Assembly: GCA_964019155.1 (NCBI GenBank)
Contig: OZ025240.1
Coordinates: forward strand, 24,667,536 to 24,731,535
Length of the DNA: 64,000 nt
Direction: 5' to 3'
From: Osedax fenrisi
Lineage: Eukaryota; Annelida; Polychaeta; Sabellida; Siboglinidae
Position numbers and translations under genes: made by a program
Shown: positions 34,951 to 48,325 of the stretch, piece by piece
How positions within the stretch are numbered: the first letter of the stretch is position 1
Layout: each line of letters starts with the position of its first letter
Notes under the pieces: model-generated
Told to the model about the DNA's origin: nothing
The model's input: only the letters and a program-made list of their open reading frames with translations
Databases searched by the model: none

Positions 34951-35200
34951 GTTATTTTTTTTATTTTATTTTTGTGGAGTCATTTCATCCCATCCAGGAA
35001 CTAAGATGAAGTTTACACTTATAACCATATAACGGCTCTAATGTCTGTTTTAACGAGAGCCGATCATTTATTTATACACAATTATGTAAGATCACTTCAA
35101 ATAATATTTTAAGACCTATTTTAATGGTCCGGGCTGGGCTCGAACTCGCTTTCTACTGCTTATGTGTCTGACGCATTATCCAACTAAGCCACGCTGGCAA
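34951..35200 (-). mobile_element. tRNA-derived SINE
   Basis: Read on the - strand, the head has an A box (TGGCTTAGTTGG) and B box (GTTCGAGCC) at tRNA-like spacing (35126-35200). A ~150-bp unrelated body includes GGCTCT/AGAGCC inverted repeats, and the tail is A-rich (AAAATAAAATAAAAAAAATAAC in two pieces). The acceptor and T stems are not properly paired and position 33 is not T, so it is not a working tRNA. Confidence 0.68.
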
Positions 35201-35344
35201 TTATATATTATATAGTTATATGTTATATGTTATATGTTATATATTATATATTATAGAGCAATACAGTAGGCGCGCATTTTCTTCGATAAATTCACAACAT
35301 TTGTATATCTCTCGAATGTAATTTCCAAAAATGTCCTAATTTTC

Positions 35345-35395
35345 TCGAATTTACCCCGAGATAGATCCCTGTTCTCGATGTTTAACATCAGTTGT
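35345..35395. repeat. Dispersed repeat shared with 47005-47050
   Basis: Inverted relative to the other copy: GTTAAACATCGAGAAC, five variable bases, TCTATCTCG, then G/CG-TAAAT-CGAG. Its wider extent is unclear. Confidence 0.55.
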
Positions 35396-36039
35396 ATATT
35401 AATACACACATATATATATTTAGAATATAATATTACTTTTTTTTATATATTAATTATATATATATATATATATATTTAATATATACAATGCTTTAATTGA
35501 ATATATTTAACTATTACGATAATTATGCAATAACAAATACTTACGTGCCGATAATTACATTTGTTAACTTTATCTTTTCACATAAATAATGATTCGTGAA
35601 ATATAAAATACATATTATATTGTATACAATAATCATCACTATTAATTATTGAAAATCACAAAATTATTAAGATTTTTATATTAATTTCTAGTAAATTTTA
35701 TTATGTTTTGTTTTGTTTACATTATTCTAATTTTTAAAATAATTTAGTTTTTAATCACTTAAAATATACAAACTTAAAATAAAAGTAAACTTTAATTAAC
35801 TGTAAAACTACTCTTCAACAGATATAAAACTGATATATTACTATAAAAATAGCATAGTATACAATATATAATCATAGAATAAATCAATTATAATATTAGA
35901 TTAATGGGGTAGCCACTTAAGATTAATAAACGTATTACAATAAGAAGTTATACTATAATATATAATATAATTTATATTTGTATAGTGTTGTCATTATGTT
36001 AAGATGACACACCATAATAAAGTATATATAAATAGTGGT

Positions 36040-37875
36040 GTGGTTATGAAAACTCCCATTTACCGTCTCCACAGGTTGTGGATAGGGAAATAACCACAAG
36101 TTAGAGGGATTAGCTGCAATAATCAATGCCGGAAAAATATCCTGAATATCCTTTGTCAAGATATATAAACTATATAACCATCAATATATAGTCACATCAA
36201 CATAACCAAAAGAGGGTGTGTCGCGTGGTAAGGCGATATTTATTTCATAGAGATTACCATTTCGGCGAGGCATTAATATATAAAATATATCAGTAATGTT
36301 ATAATATGAATGCTATAGTATGTGCGTATATAGTGGCGACCGCGCATACTTATAGGCATACCTACTTATAGGCATACTTACTAGCCATCTAAAGCAATCA
36401 AAACTACACAAACTCAACCCGCATCGATCGTCTCTCGGTATGAGGAGCGCGTCCTACAGGTATACAATACTGACACAAGTTGCAGTCGAACAAATAGCAA
36501 TAGGGTCATGAACAAACAAGAGTATTGAAAGGTAGGACAACAATAATAGTCGCAACTTTAAACGTACAAACACTCACAAAATTAGGTTAATTAACAGAAC
36601 TGAGAGCCTCAGCCGAAAACACACATCATGTAATAATCAACCTACAAGAATACCGTTTCATACACGATGATATAGACACAAAAGGGCATACAATTTGAGA
36701 TTTGAGACTGATTACATGTTCAGCCTAGAACAATAGTATCGATGCAACTACTGGCGGAATTGTGATATTATTAAACTCAAATGCAGTCAGTGCACTATAG
36801 TGTAGGATATAGCCAGCATCGAAATGACATGTAAAAGAATCATGATCGAAAATTTCAATGGGAACCCAAAAAAACTATTACTGCAGGTTACAGTCTAACA
36901 AATATAAATGATATCGCTGAAACTGAAACTTGTTACGAAAATCTATCTGCTTTTATATGGCGAATACTGAAATGCATTATACATATATGTATACATATAT
37001 ACTTATATATAAGCGCAGACGAGTTCAATGAATACCTCGGTCGCCAAGATTTATTCTAATTCGCCTTACATAAACAAACAAATAAAAACAGGATAATGCT
37101 AAAAGATATATTTAAGTAAATAACCTAATATGTATAAATAAAAGATATCAATAAAGAAACGGTCAACTATGGATACATAAATTGTCAAGATGAAGTAACG
37201 TTCCATTAGACTATAATATATAAGAAATAAAGAAAATAGGAAAAAAAAACGCTAACCACTTCAGAGAATATGTTGTTAGCGTAGTATCATACCACCGCAC
37301 TGCCACAACAAGTCTATAGACAGTAAAGTCAAATAAAAAGTTGTGCAAGTCTATATAATATAACTGGATATGCCTGAAAAATTATATTACAATTAGATAG
37401 AAAGTTGTAACTTAAGTTACAGATAAATTTATAAATCTAAAAGAAAAGGAAACTACAGACAGAAATAATAGGTCAACTTCGGGATACATACTTACAATAA
37501 GGAGAATTATTGAATGTGTAAATGCTAAAAGGTTACTTTCCACACTCATCTTTATCGACTTATCAAATGCCTTCTACAGCTTACATAGAGAAAAATTTAA
37601 GGAAACTTACAGCATATGGCATACCTAAGGAAACCTAAATGCATTCATGATTTCCTATCGAAATACGCCATCAAAAGTTTGATCATCGGATGTTGGTACT
37701 CAATTATTGTATATCACATGTGATACTGCAGTACACTTACGTCATTTCTCTCTATAATCTATTTCGATTACATACTAACAACATCGCTAGATCTGAATCA
37801 ATATATAGGTATCACAATTGTCAAAAAAATAGTAGACGTCACAAAACTAATAAGATCATCATATAAAGCTGAAAT
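36040..37875 (+). pseudogene. Decayed non-LTR element (APE and RT remnants), family 3
   Basis: 36560 onward reads IIVATLNVQTLTKLG and ELRASAENTHHVII, then LQEYRFIHDDIDTKGH, an APE domain start. 37460-37700 reads SGYILTIRRIIECVNAKRL, STLIFIDLSNAFYSLHREKF, an RT core. The remainder is broken by stops. The G+C-richer 36040-36400 stretch is probably its 5' UTR. The same family is present at 43270-44060. Confidence 0.78.
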
Positions 37876-39310
37876 CTAAAGCCAAGTCTGGTTTTTGTTA
37901 TATTAGTAGAATAAATAACCTTACATACAATCCCCGTGCATCTTTCGCCCTTGCTCGTAAGATTATCTCACTCATATGCCTATACATATACCTCATATAC
38001 CTAATATTGACAACAATGAATTATGCTTTGTTAGCTAATCATTTTACTGATAAAATTCTACGTACAATGTACATGTACATGTACATGTATGTCGTACACG
38101 ATCTTCTCTTTCATCTCTCCTACAAATTACCTCTTTTCCGTGCACCTGTATTAGTAAACCAATCCCATACAACTTTTCAGAATTTTATATTCCTTCTATT
38201 TTTACAATATCTGATATTATCTTTAAGTATTCCTCTTCACATTATATAATATAGTCACTTTTAAAAATTAAACTATACTATATCTCCCTACATTCTTGAT
38301 ATTATAAATATGTACTTAATATAATGGTAATTGTCCGACTTCCTTTAAGCATGCTATAATTACCCCAATACTCAATAAACCTTTAATTGATCTCAATATA
38401 ATTACCGACTATACCCCGTTTTATAAATTCCATTTTTCAGTAAAATTCTTGAATGATTTGTTGCTATACAATTGAATAGATTTATTTCTGATAATAAATT
38501 ATATGATATATTTCGAGTGCATTCGGACGAGGTCATTCTACCGATACTATGCTACAACTAATACTAAACAATACATACAGTATCTCCATCTATCTCCTGC
38601 CAACTTGTATTACCGATCACGTGCTTTCGATTCTTTGATCCATTCCATTATTATCTCAAGATTAGAAATGATTGGTCTACGTGGAACCGGTGTTAATTTG
38701 GATGCTAAAATATTCCTCAATTCCTATATAGCTAATATATATAAATCAGCTATCTATCACTTCTTCAAAATTCGTCGCAATATAAAGGACCTAACTCGCC
38801 ATTTTACCACTATCCTCATAAGCGCACTCTCATATCGACTACTGCCTCCTACTCCATATCATATCCCTAATACGTTATGATCTCCTTTAAATCGTATAAT
38901 TCGTGCATCTATACGCATCTTTTTATCTAATAATATATTTGATTATTCCACCGACTGACACCAACTCCTAGTCAACTCATATCCAACTGGATTCCTCCAA
39001 AAATCTCTCCATTCTACACCTTCTATAACTCGATCATACTGCAATATATATATATTATACTTTTCCTCCTTATTTGACTTCCCTACTAACACTAAGATGC
39101 CCACTAACTTCCTTATTATCTAATGCAGACATTTCCCTAATTTTCCCTGATGTTTCATACCTGAAATATCATAAACGATCTTTCAGTTATATTGTTGTAT
39201 ACTTATGGAACTCCATCTGTGCCTTTATTAGATAAATTCATTCACACATACTTCCTTTATTACGTACACCAAGGTCTACATATCTCCAATGTAACATCTT
39301 CACTTATTGT
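37876..39310 (+). pseudogene. Decayed CR1/L2-like LINE, family 4
   Basis: Pieces read NHFTDKILR near 38040, PVLVNQSHTTFQNF near 38145, FKHAIITPILNKPLIDL near 38345, then SRAFDSLIHSIIISRLEMIGL near 38620 (RT motif with the first catalytic Asp degraded) and, near 38890, LNRIIRASIRIF. The order is that of an RT domain and its C terminus. Several frameshifts; inactive. A related copy is at 56040-59135. Confidence 0.78.
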
Positions 39311-39329
39311 AATAGTACATTATTACTAT

Positions 39330-39694
39330 TTTATATAGATAGATAAATAGATAATAGTTTATTGATTAGAATCAAAACGATGGATAACAATAAATAATAA
39401 TAACAGAAATATATAAATAATAGTTAGCAAATATAAATAAGTTGTGATTTACACACACCGAAAGTAAATAAAATAATAATAAAGCAATATTTGGGATGTT
39501 GGATATATTGTTCCATTTTATCGTTTTGTTTATTTATTTATCTCATTTATGTAAAAAATAGAAATAAAAGATAGCGTAAAAATAATCGAAAATAGACAAA
39601 TATATTATTTTGTAAATGGTATCGAAATATTCAATTTCTACCTTAACTTTATAGAATTCTTCTTATCTGTGTACCTTGTAATAGTAATACATAA

Positions 39695-39731
<37 letters not shown>

Positions 39732-41300
39732 ACCTATGGAATGCGCTACCTGTAGGATTAAGAACTAATGTCAAGTATTCGTATTTTAAATCTAATTTAT
39801 TGTTATTAATTCGTAAAAATTAATTTTATTATTATCAAATGATTTATATTTTGTGTGTGTATTTTGTGTATTTTATATTTTGTTTACACAATAGAGAACG
39901 TCTAACATTATTTTTGTGTATAAATCAACATTTATTCATATATATACAACTATATATAGTTCAATATTTAATGGCTAAATTTTAAATATATTATAACCAT
40001 TAAATGATAAAAATCAAATAAATAAATACTAGAATTAAACTAAAAAATAATGTAATACTCATCAAAATCTGTAATAATAGTTTATTATTAATTTTATATT
40101 TTAAATTATTATAAATTTGAAACATATATATACAAACATAACACGTTACAAATAAAATAAACCAATATACCAATATACAAAAATAACATGTTAGTAATAA
40201 AACAAACCAATAATATTACGTAACAAACAATATAATTACTTATCACTATAATCTGAAATAATAGTAAATTATTAATATTATATTTTAATATATTATAATA
40301 TAATACATTTGAAATATATATATATATATATATATATATCAAATATCAAATATATATAAAACAAAAATATAATTCAGAACAAACAAAAATAAAGTAATAC
40401 TTCCCACTTTACAATCTATAATAATAATGAATTATTAATTTTATATTATAGTATATTTGAAATATAGATATAAAACCCATATTTTCAACAACAAAAATAA
40501 ATTAAAAAAAACCGAAGAGATAATACAATAGTTAAGATAAAAATGAAACATAATATAAAATTATAAATCTCTGTTAAAAAAAGTTGTTTGTCAAAACAGA
40601 TTTTTTTAATTTTATTTTTAAAAGATGAAACAGATACAGATTATTATTTAATGGATTCTATATATTAACCTATCAATTATTAATTACATTTGTAATTCTA
40701 TTATCATAATAATGTATTACATTACATTTTTTACAATTACCTCTAGTTCTATAATTATTCGAAAAAAAAATTTAAAATATTTGTAAACATATGTTTATTA
40801 AATAAAAGGTATTCCAAAATATTTATAAAAAGTAACGTTTTATAATTGAAAAATATTTATAAAATATGTAGATGGAGTAACCTTCCCTAAAGTCACAACT
40901 GCACATTTTAATAATGAAATATTTAATTGCCATTTGTTTGCTCATTGTGATAATATAATATAAATAATTTTAAATTAGGTTAAATAAATTTATTTTATAA
41001 AAGAAATATTTCACTTTCAGATGTGTAAAAAAATATATTTGTGTATCATCGGCAAATAAATCAATATTAATTTTTGAAGAGATATACTAAGACGATCATT
41101 AATATATAATACAAATAAATTGGACCTAAAACCGATACTTGTGGTAATCCAGATTTTACAATAAAACTATTTGAAAAAGAATTTTCAACCCGTGTAATTT
41201 GAGATCTATTCGGTAAACAATTATAAGAACATTTTATTAATTTCTTAGATATACCGTATTATTTTAATTTATATAATAGTTTTTCATTAGAAACAACATC
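39330..41300 (-). pseudogene. Decayed LINE on the - strand, (TATC)n tail
   Basis: The - strand of 40990-41240 gives pieces of an RT core: SVLGPI, then ISLQKLILI, and an FADDTQIFF-like site after frame adjustment. The 3' end at 39330-39365 carries CAATAAACTAT followed by (CTAT)n, the same terminal signature as the element ending at 53668. Between them are AT-rich semi-repetitive copies of ACAAACCAATA-type sequence. Confidence 0.6.
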
Positions 41301-41619
41301 AACAAATTATAAATCAAATTAAATATATAAATTCAATAATCATATCTATTTAAATATTTATTATAAATTAAAATATTTGGAATACATAAAATTTATAACC
41401 AACAAAAAAAATCTTTAATAAATATTATGTAAATAGTAATTTTTTTTATAAAAATTTACCATCGATTGGAAAAGTAAGCAATATGTATTTATGTATAATA
41501 ATGATATACAATTTTTAAAAAATAAATAAATATTGATCAATGTTTCTAGAAAATAAAAGCCATTTTTTTTGCAAAAATTATTATTAATAAATGAATAACT
41601 AAATTATTTGTTTTATAAA

Positions 41620-41664
41620 TAAAGTGTTAACACTTTATAAAACTAAATAAATTTATTTAGTTTT
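41620..41664. repeat. Two adjacent perfect palindromes
   Basis: TAAAGTGTTAACACTTTA (41620-41637) and a 26-bp palindrome centred on AAATTT (41639-41664, AAAACTAAATAAA and its inverse). No further context. Confidence 0.75.
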
Positions 41665-41774
41665 GATATCATATTTATATTATATATATATATATATGTT
41701 TCACATTTTAAAATATTTTAATTGGAAAAAATAAGTATTTAAGTATATAATTATAAGTGTACATATTATAAAAA

Positions 41775-41830
41775 TATGTACACTGTATAATGTACATTGT
41801 ACACTGTACAATGTACAGTGTACATCAATG
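41775..41830. repeat. TGTAC palindrome array
   Basis: Successive TGTACACTGTA, TGTACATTGTACA and TGTACAATGTACAGTGTACA, each a short palindrome. Similar arrays lie at 38066-38100, 62758-62806 and 63930-64000. Confidence 0.75.
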
Positions 41831-41930
41831 TGCATAGTATTCCAGGAAATGTCGTGCGTGCATTGTATAACGATTGATAGATACAAAATATATACGCATG
41901 AACCTTAAAGTACAATACTAGATAACATAT

Positions 41931-42038
<108 letters not shown>

Positions 42039-42289
42039 CGTATTCTAGTGTATATACACAGTGATCCGATAGCACGATGTTACGGTGTTGACTATAAAAG
42101 CTAATGACAATTGTTTTACTTGATACTATATATAGTATGATACATAATGATATATCATTATATCATTATTATCCCTATCGCTAATAATGTATTACTGATG
42201 TATTAGTAATACACCATGCACACAATATATTTGATTGCTATGGAATAGGTTCTATATTTAATAAAATTATAAAACCATTCCATAGTTTT

Positions 42290-43268
42290 ATATTTTATTC
42301 CAATTTTCTCTGTCTTTCAAATAATATGTCACGTGTCGAGTGCAGAGGATAAGAGTGTCTAAGTATTTCAAATGCAGAGTGTAAGTCAATTAGTATTATC
42401 TGCATGAGTTTAACATTATCTAATGAAGTATATGCATAGGGAGAGTACGGTGGTTTCAGTATTACCGAGTTTAAGGAACGCGTTTTATCTGATGACAAGC
42501 AACATATGTTCAGTTATGTGTTTTTATTAAGTATAGATGAATTATGTCATGTGGTGAAGAACATCTAGCAATGACAATACATTTGTAGATTGCAGTATTC
42601 CTAGGTAATGTACAATTTGTTAGTGATGAAGTGCATAGTAAGATATGGGGTACCTTGTAAAATGGGGAAATGTACTAGTGAGTCTATAATAAATGTTATA
42701 CATTTTGTCTTTAAAATATTCTGCAAACATAGTTGATCATCGGGAAATTGGGGAAGCTTAGACTTTTTCTTTTTTACTTAGTTATTGAATAAAGTCGTTT
42801 ATAGTCGTATGAACAATATTTAATTTTCTCAATAAAGTAGTCTGTTTTATTAGATTTCAGTTAATTCCTGTATATATATTTTTCAGTAGTGCATGTTGAT
42901 TTATTAATTTTTTCAGTATAGTGTTTAAGTTGAGTACAGAAATTTAGATTTTATTTATCATAGATATAAAATCAGATGAAAAGTCATCAATGTGTATTTT
43001 CCTGATAATATCAGGCTGATACACTTGTAAGTAAGTAAGGTATGTTTAGGAAAGAAGTTTAGTATATTAAGTTGAGAGGTTATTGCATAATGGTCAGTGA
43101 GTAATGTAGAATGTATTGGTTTATGTATGTTAAAATTGTTGTATGTAATTATCAGATCTAGTATATTTACGTGGGTATGAGTTGGAAGGTTAGCGTTTTA
43201 AGTTAAATTCAATTCGTTACACAGTAATTTAAAGTCTTGGTGGTGTAGTTTGTCAGAGTCATAGTAAA
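42290..43268 (-). pseudogene. Decayed copy of the 4683-7836 LINE family
   Basis: On the - strand, DKLHHQDFKLLCNELNLT and THTHVNILDLIITYN (43150-43265) match the APE region of the intact LINE, and KLMQIILIDLHSAFEILRH (42330-42430) matches its RT core LILLDLSSAFDTLRH. Much between is deleted or frameshifted. The left (3') part is lost near 42290 and the 5' end is truncated. Confidence 0.85.
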
Positions 43269-43269
43269 G

Positions 43270-44060
43270 TCTAAAAACATACCAGATACTCTCCTTTATT
43301 TGATTTATAGAATTTTCTAAAGCTTTATATTCAATAAATCATGAAAAGATGAAAGATATATTAATCATAATTGGCATACCCACTGAATTCGTAAATGCCA
43401 TATTAATGCTCTATACAAATAATCTCTCCATGGTAAGATTACCTTGTGGTAACACTCTCATATTCTATATAGCTATTGGAGTTCCTCAAGAAGATAAACT
43501 TTCACTCTTTCTATTCATTATATGTATCGATTATATATTATTAGAAAACATTAGTGGATAGTAACTCAAATCTATACTTCACTCTTAAAAAAGATACAAT
43601 AATAGAATTCCAGTGGAATAAATTACCGATATTGACGAGATATCTGTAATAACTGATAGTCTGATAAATGCAAATATACTACTATTACAAATTGACGATA
43701 CGGCTAAAGATATCGGTTTACATATAGGCTAAACTCAGACAAGACGGAATACATGTGTTTAAATCACGACCCTACACATGAACACCCTATCATGCCATGA
43801 TACAAATCGTCTAGAAGAATGCAGGTATATAGGTAGTTATATTGTTTCAACTCAACATGATGCAACCGTAAAATCGGTAGTGCATGAGCTGCCTTGAATA
43901 GCCTGATCAGAATCTGGAAATATAACCTGTCAAGTAAACTCAAAAGAAACCTCTTTAGAGCTACGGTTGAGATTATATTGTATATGGCTCCAGCACATGG
44001 ACTGTAACCTCAACATTAGAGACACAAGTTGCTGGAGACTATACACGCAATCTACGAGAT
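43270..44060 (+). pseudogene. Decayed RT fragment, family 3
   Basis: Reads IEFSKALYSINHEKMKDIL, GIPTEFVNAILMLYTNNLSM, then IAIGVPQEDKLSLFLFIICI (RT core), and after a break KTEYMCLN, LSSKLKRNLFRATVEIILY. This matches the family of 36040-37875. It abuts the - strand LINE at 43268 head to head. Confidence 0.82.
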
Positions 44061-44127
44061 GTTTTTATCAAGTTATATAACTTATGTTACATATGTTAAG
44101 TTACATATGTAGGCCTATAAGGACATA

Positions 44128-45032
44128 GGGGAAAGTAACCGAATACGGACAGTGCCCGAATACGGACACTCTCCGTATCTCAGAAACCATAAATCCTACA
44201 AAAAAATGTTTAATTAATAAAATATGCATAATCATATAAATAGTCTAAAAAAGTATTTTTTATTTTTTTATTATTCAAAATATTGCTGATATATCCAATA
44301 AACTGATTTTTTTATTACGATTTTAAATTTATCAAAATAAAATTCAACTTAAAACCTTCTCAAGTATATATAAATGTATTAATATAAAATATAACAATAT
44401 ATTATTAAAAACTAAAGCATTCTAAAAATTGTATTTTTAATTTCTATATTTTTTATCAAATATTCATTAAGTTATAAGCCTATATCTATATGTAATATAA
44501 GTTCCTAATACGGACACTCTAAATGTCTTAATACGGACACCCTATAACCAATCAACGCACAGCGTATGAACTATTCTGATTTTCATAAAAATCGCGTGCG
44601 TTATAATATTAATACTACCAATAAAGCTAATTCTAAAAAAATTATTATTTAGACACTTAAATTGTATTATTAATTAAAAAATAATAAAAATAAATAAAAT
44701 ATTAACTAATTAAATTACAATATATTTTTCATAAAATTAATTATAAATAACATAATTGTAATTTGTCTGATTGATTCATCAATAATATATAGTTTATCTA
44801 GTGGTATATAGGGTGTCCGTATTATAACATAGGGTGTCCGTATTCGGACATAGGTACCGAATACGGACACCCCAGTTATCTATGGAATTAAAATATTAAA
44901 TAAAATTTTAAAATTACAATAATATCCATAAACATATAGTATGAATATATTGTAATTTTTGAATACAAATAATGAGTCATAAAAAGTTAAGTCCATTTAT
45001 TGTTAAAGTGTCCGTATTAGGTTACTTTCCCC
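44128..45032. mobile_element. GGGGAAAGT MITE copy C, complete (905 bp)
   Basis: The tips GGGGAAAGTAACCGAATACG and, inverted, GGGGAAAGTAACCTAATACG are flanked by TA on both sides. Subterminally and internally the motif CCGAATACGGACAC recurs in both orientations, with a palindromic GTCCGTATTCGGAC block near 44830-44875. No transposase frame. It is the reference for copies A and B. Confidence 0.93.
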
Positions 45033-45404
45033 TAATTAGAGCAAATAAGATATGGCATGATGTACATTAATGAAGAACTATCAATGTGTACTAGAGTGGA
45101 GTATTCTCTTCTCTATTACTATAGAGGATTCTATCGAGGATACGTGTTATGAAATACCGAATAATCTCGATCTAGTAAGATTAGGTAAGATTAAAATAGT
45201 TATGTGTTTCATTTTAACATAATAAACAAACGTTAATAGTATACAATATATATTTTACAGTATATTATATATTATAGACTATAATTTATAGTATACATAA
45301 TTAGAGTAACAAACGTATTAAATGTTATGTATTTAATTAAGTGCGGTGACACATTATATATCGTATATAATTGATATTATGTGGGTAATATATGTTTGTA
45401 AGAG

Positions 45405-46535
45405 CCCAAGAAACCAAAGTAGGTGTAAAAATGGTATGCAAATAGCGCATTTACAACATTGTAAATTTGGGTGCTTTGTGAGAAAATAAAAACTAGTGCA
45501 TATACACCATTTTCCACCTATAAATACAACTTTATAATGTAAAATAAAAATAAAAAATAATGCATATACACTATTCTCCACCTATAAATACAACTTTATA
45601 ATGTATAATAAAAATAGTGCATATACAGTAATCTGTACCTATAAATACAACTTTATAATGTAAAATAAAATAAAAAATAGTGCATATACACCATTATCCA
45701 CCTATAAATACAACTTTATAATATAAAATAAAAATTAAAAATAGTGCATATACACCAATCTCCACATATAAATACAACTTTTGTAATATATACCCAAAAT
45801 TAAAAATAGTGCATATACATCAACCATGTGTATTTTCTTAATTATCAATATAATTATGATTATAATTGTTGTTCAAGGTGAAACTTGAATAAAATAATTG
45901 TGATTTTCTAAAAGACTATAATTATAGTCTCCTATAATTATCATTAATGATTATTCAATAAAATATGAATTTTAAAATAATAACTTATTTATTAAAAACA
46001 GAATATTAAATTAAATATAAAATTAAAATAATAATTTATAATTAATTTATAATATTAATAAGTTAATAAATATATTAAAATAAAGAAAAAATAAAATATT
46101 ATAATATAATTTAATCCTAATTTTAAAATTTAAATTTAAATAAATATATATATTATTGATTTATTTATTTCATTTTTACAGTGATTAAAATTAATAGTAT
46201 TATAAAGTATTACTTCTATAAAATATAAATGGTGTATACACTATTCTATAGAATATAATGTATACACCTATTTTTACAACTTATTTTAAGTTATAAGTTG
46301 TATCTTTGAATGTAAATACAACGAATTACAACTATAAATATAAATGGTGTATTTACACTATTCTACACCTATTTTTACAACTTATTTTAAGTTATAAGTT
46401 GTATTTTTGAGTGTAAATACAACGAATTACAACTATATAAATGGTGTATTTACACTATGTTACATCTATTTTTACAGACAATTACAACCAAATACAACCA
46501 ATCGCAACATACTACACCTACTCTGGTTACCTGGG
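45405..46535. mobile_element. 1.13-kb TIR element built from internal tandem repeats
   Basis: The ends CCCAAGAAACCAAAGTAGG and, inverted, CCCAGGTAACCAGAGTAGG match over about 23 bp with four mismatches. The left part holds about six ~62-bp units containing GTGCATATACACCA and CCTATAAATACAACTTTATA; the right part holds about 2.5 units of ~110 bp containing GGTGTATTTACAC and AAGTTATAAGTTGTA. Both repeat types share the (A/T)GGTGTA...TACAC core found at the ends. No coding sequence and no clear target duplication. Confidence 0.75.
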
Positions 46536-46890
46536 AGGTGTTTTAAAGTTAATTAAAGTTGACTTTTATGTTAATTTTTTATATTTTATATAATTAACAA
46601 CTAATCCAAATTATTTAAAAAACTAAACGTAATGTAAACAAAACACTGTTAAATTTACTATAAATTTATATAAAAATATTATTAATTTTGTGATTTATTC
46701 AATATATTGCTTATATCGCTATAGCGATGTTTATTGTGTACAATATTATATTTATGTTATATTCCACAAGTCATTATTTATGTATGAATATAAATACAAA
46801 AATAAAAAATAAAAATATGAGTCGGTAAGTATTTATATTACATATCTATCATAATATTTAAATATATTAAATTAAAGCATTGTATTCATT

Positions 46891-46939
<49 letters not shown>

Positions 46940-47640
46940 CATTATTGTATAAATAAAAGTAACACTATGTCCTATATATACACGTGTGTGTTGATGATCA
47001 CATGTAACCGATAGTTAAACATCGAGAACCGGTCTCTATCTCGCGCTAAATACGAGCCTCGTTCCCGAGGACTAACATATGTTCGAGATACAATACTATT
47101 TAGGTTTTAATCGTGGTGATCGCGCGCTAAATTGTTACCCTTTGACCCACACATCGACATATAATCGATACAACGCCAATTCCTTAAACCAAATGAAATT
47201 AAAAGTCTCGCTATAAGCGTTCTTGATTATAAATTGTACACGGAAGTCGTAGCGATCTTAATATGGGGTGGGTAGCAATATATTTTAATGTAAAGAAAGC
47301 ATACCTACTATGTTTATATATATATATATATATGTGTTATAAAATTCTACTCTTCATTACATAATTGATCTAGGCAAGAACGTAGGATTATAATAACCTG
47401 AATATCTATATACAGGTATACCTATATGCAGGGGGCTGCAATAGAGGGGATTGTAGGATATGTCCCACCCCCCATTTTTCAAATATGAAATCGAGGGGTA
47501 CCTACTATGTATTGGTTCCCCCCGCCCCCACTTTTAACACACAATTTATTTTGATCGGTTGGACCCCCCCCCCCCCCCCACTAAATACAAAATCGTTCCA
47601 GCTCTTCTACCTATAGATATATATATATATACCTATTCAT
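46536..47640. other. Intergenic, mixed
   Basis: (TA)n at 46897-46931 and 47314-47331; the copy of the 35345 dispersed repeat at 47005-47050; C-rich stretches near 47463-47530 and C16 at 47564-47579. No gene. Confidence 0.5.
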
Positions 47641-47900
47641 TACATATATGTATTCAAGTTATTATAATCCTACGTTAAACAAATTAGTCGACCTCGTCTC
47701 TCCGCTATCGACTCATAAAAATCATAGTGCAACATTAGCTCGCCACGCCCACTATCTTTCAGGGGCGTGGCGTTCATTGTGTATACAGTATCGCCGTAGT
47801 CTCTGCCCTATCAAGCACGCTCGCTGTACACTCCGTTTACTCGGGACAATATATAACGCCTACATATACCTAACTCCGTGATGAATACTCCGCGCCATAC
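47641..47900 (+). other. CpG-containing G+C-rich island with a strong hairpin
   Basis: A 78-codon + strand frame (47648-47881) spans a G+C-rich island with several CpGs. It contains a perfect 10-bp stem CGCCACGCCC (47741-47750) and its inverse (47763-47772) around a 12-base loop. The frame resembles no family. The island lies ~280 bp upstream of the exon at 48179 and could be a promoter/5' UTR, an exon or an unrecognised repeat. Confidence 0.35.
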
Positions 47901-48055
47901 TCAATATCATATTTAATCGTTTATTGGATTTATTGCCACACTTATACCTTAAGCTAATTAGCTAAACTATTTAGCTTATTCGAAACAGCGACGCCGACCT
48001 ATACATAATAATATAAACTCAGTGATATGCATGATTACTAAAAATACATAACATA

Positions 48056-48138
<83 letters not shown>

Positions 48139-48178
48139 TATATATTAATATATATTACAAAAAAACATCGCCATACAG

Positions 48179-48325
48179 ATTTGGATTGACAAATGATAAC
48201 GAGGAGGTATTTTATACTCGATCTCTCACCTCTAATTTCGAATCGGATACTTATCCTTGGTGGTACGCCGAGTTAGATGGCCTCTACTCCGTTGATACGG
48301 TACAATTTCAATACCAAGACGGACT
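48179..48325 (+). CDS. Exon, discoidin (F5/8C)-like
   Basis: Acceptor CCATACAG. It reads FGLTNDNEEVFYTRSLTSN, then FESDTYPWWYAELDGLYSVD and TVQFQYQDGL. The pattern T-x-DN...F-x-T...PWW-x-x-(D/E)L-G-x-Y-x-V-x-x-V is that of galactose-binding-like/fucolectin F5/8C domains, where the WW strand packs the core. The end is uncertain: donor CT|GTGGAG (48325) joins the exon at 55009 in phase, giving GL-YYKLCEMKVGN; an alternative donor GTAGTT lies five bases on. Medium confidence in the fold, lower in exon partners. Confidence 0.62.

Noticed and set aside
35126..35200. Functional tRNA (CAT-like anticodon)
   Set aside because: The acceptor and T stems do not pair well, the base before the anticodon is not T, and an A-tailed body follows; better read as a SINE.
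47564..47579. C16 run as a G-quadruplex or regulatory site
   Set aside because: A single homopolymer with no spaced G/C tracts; no support beyond composition.
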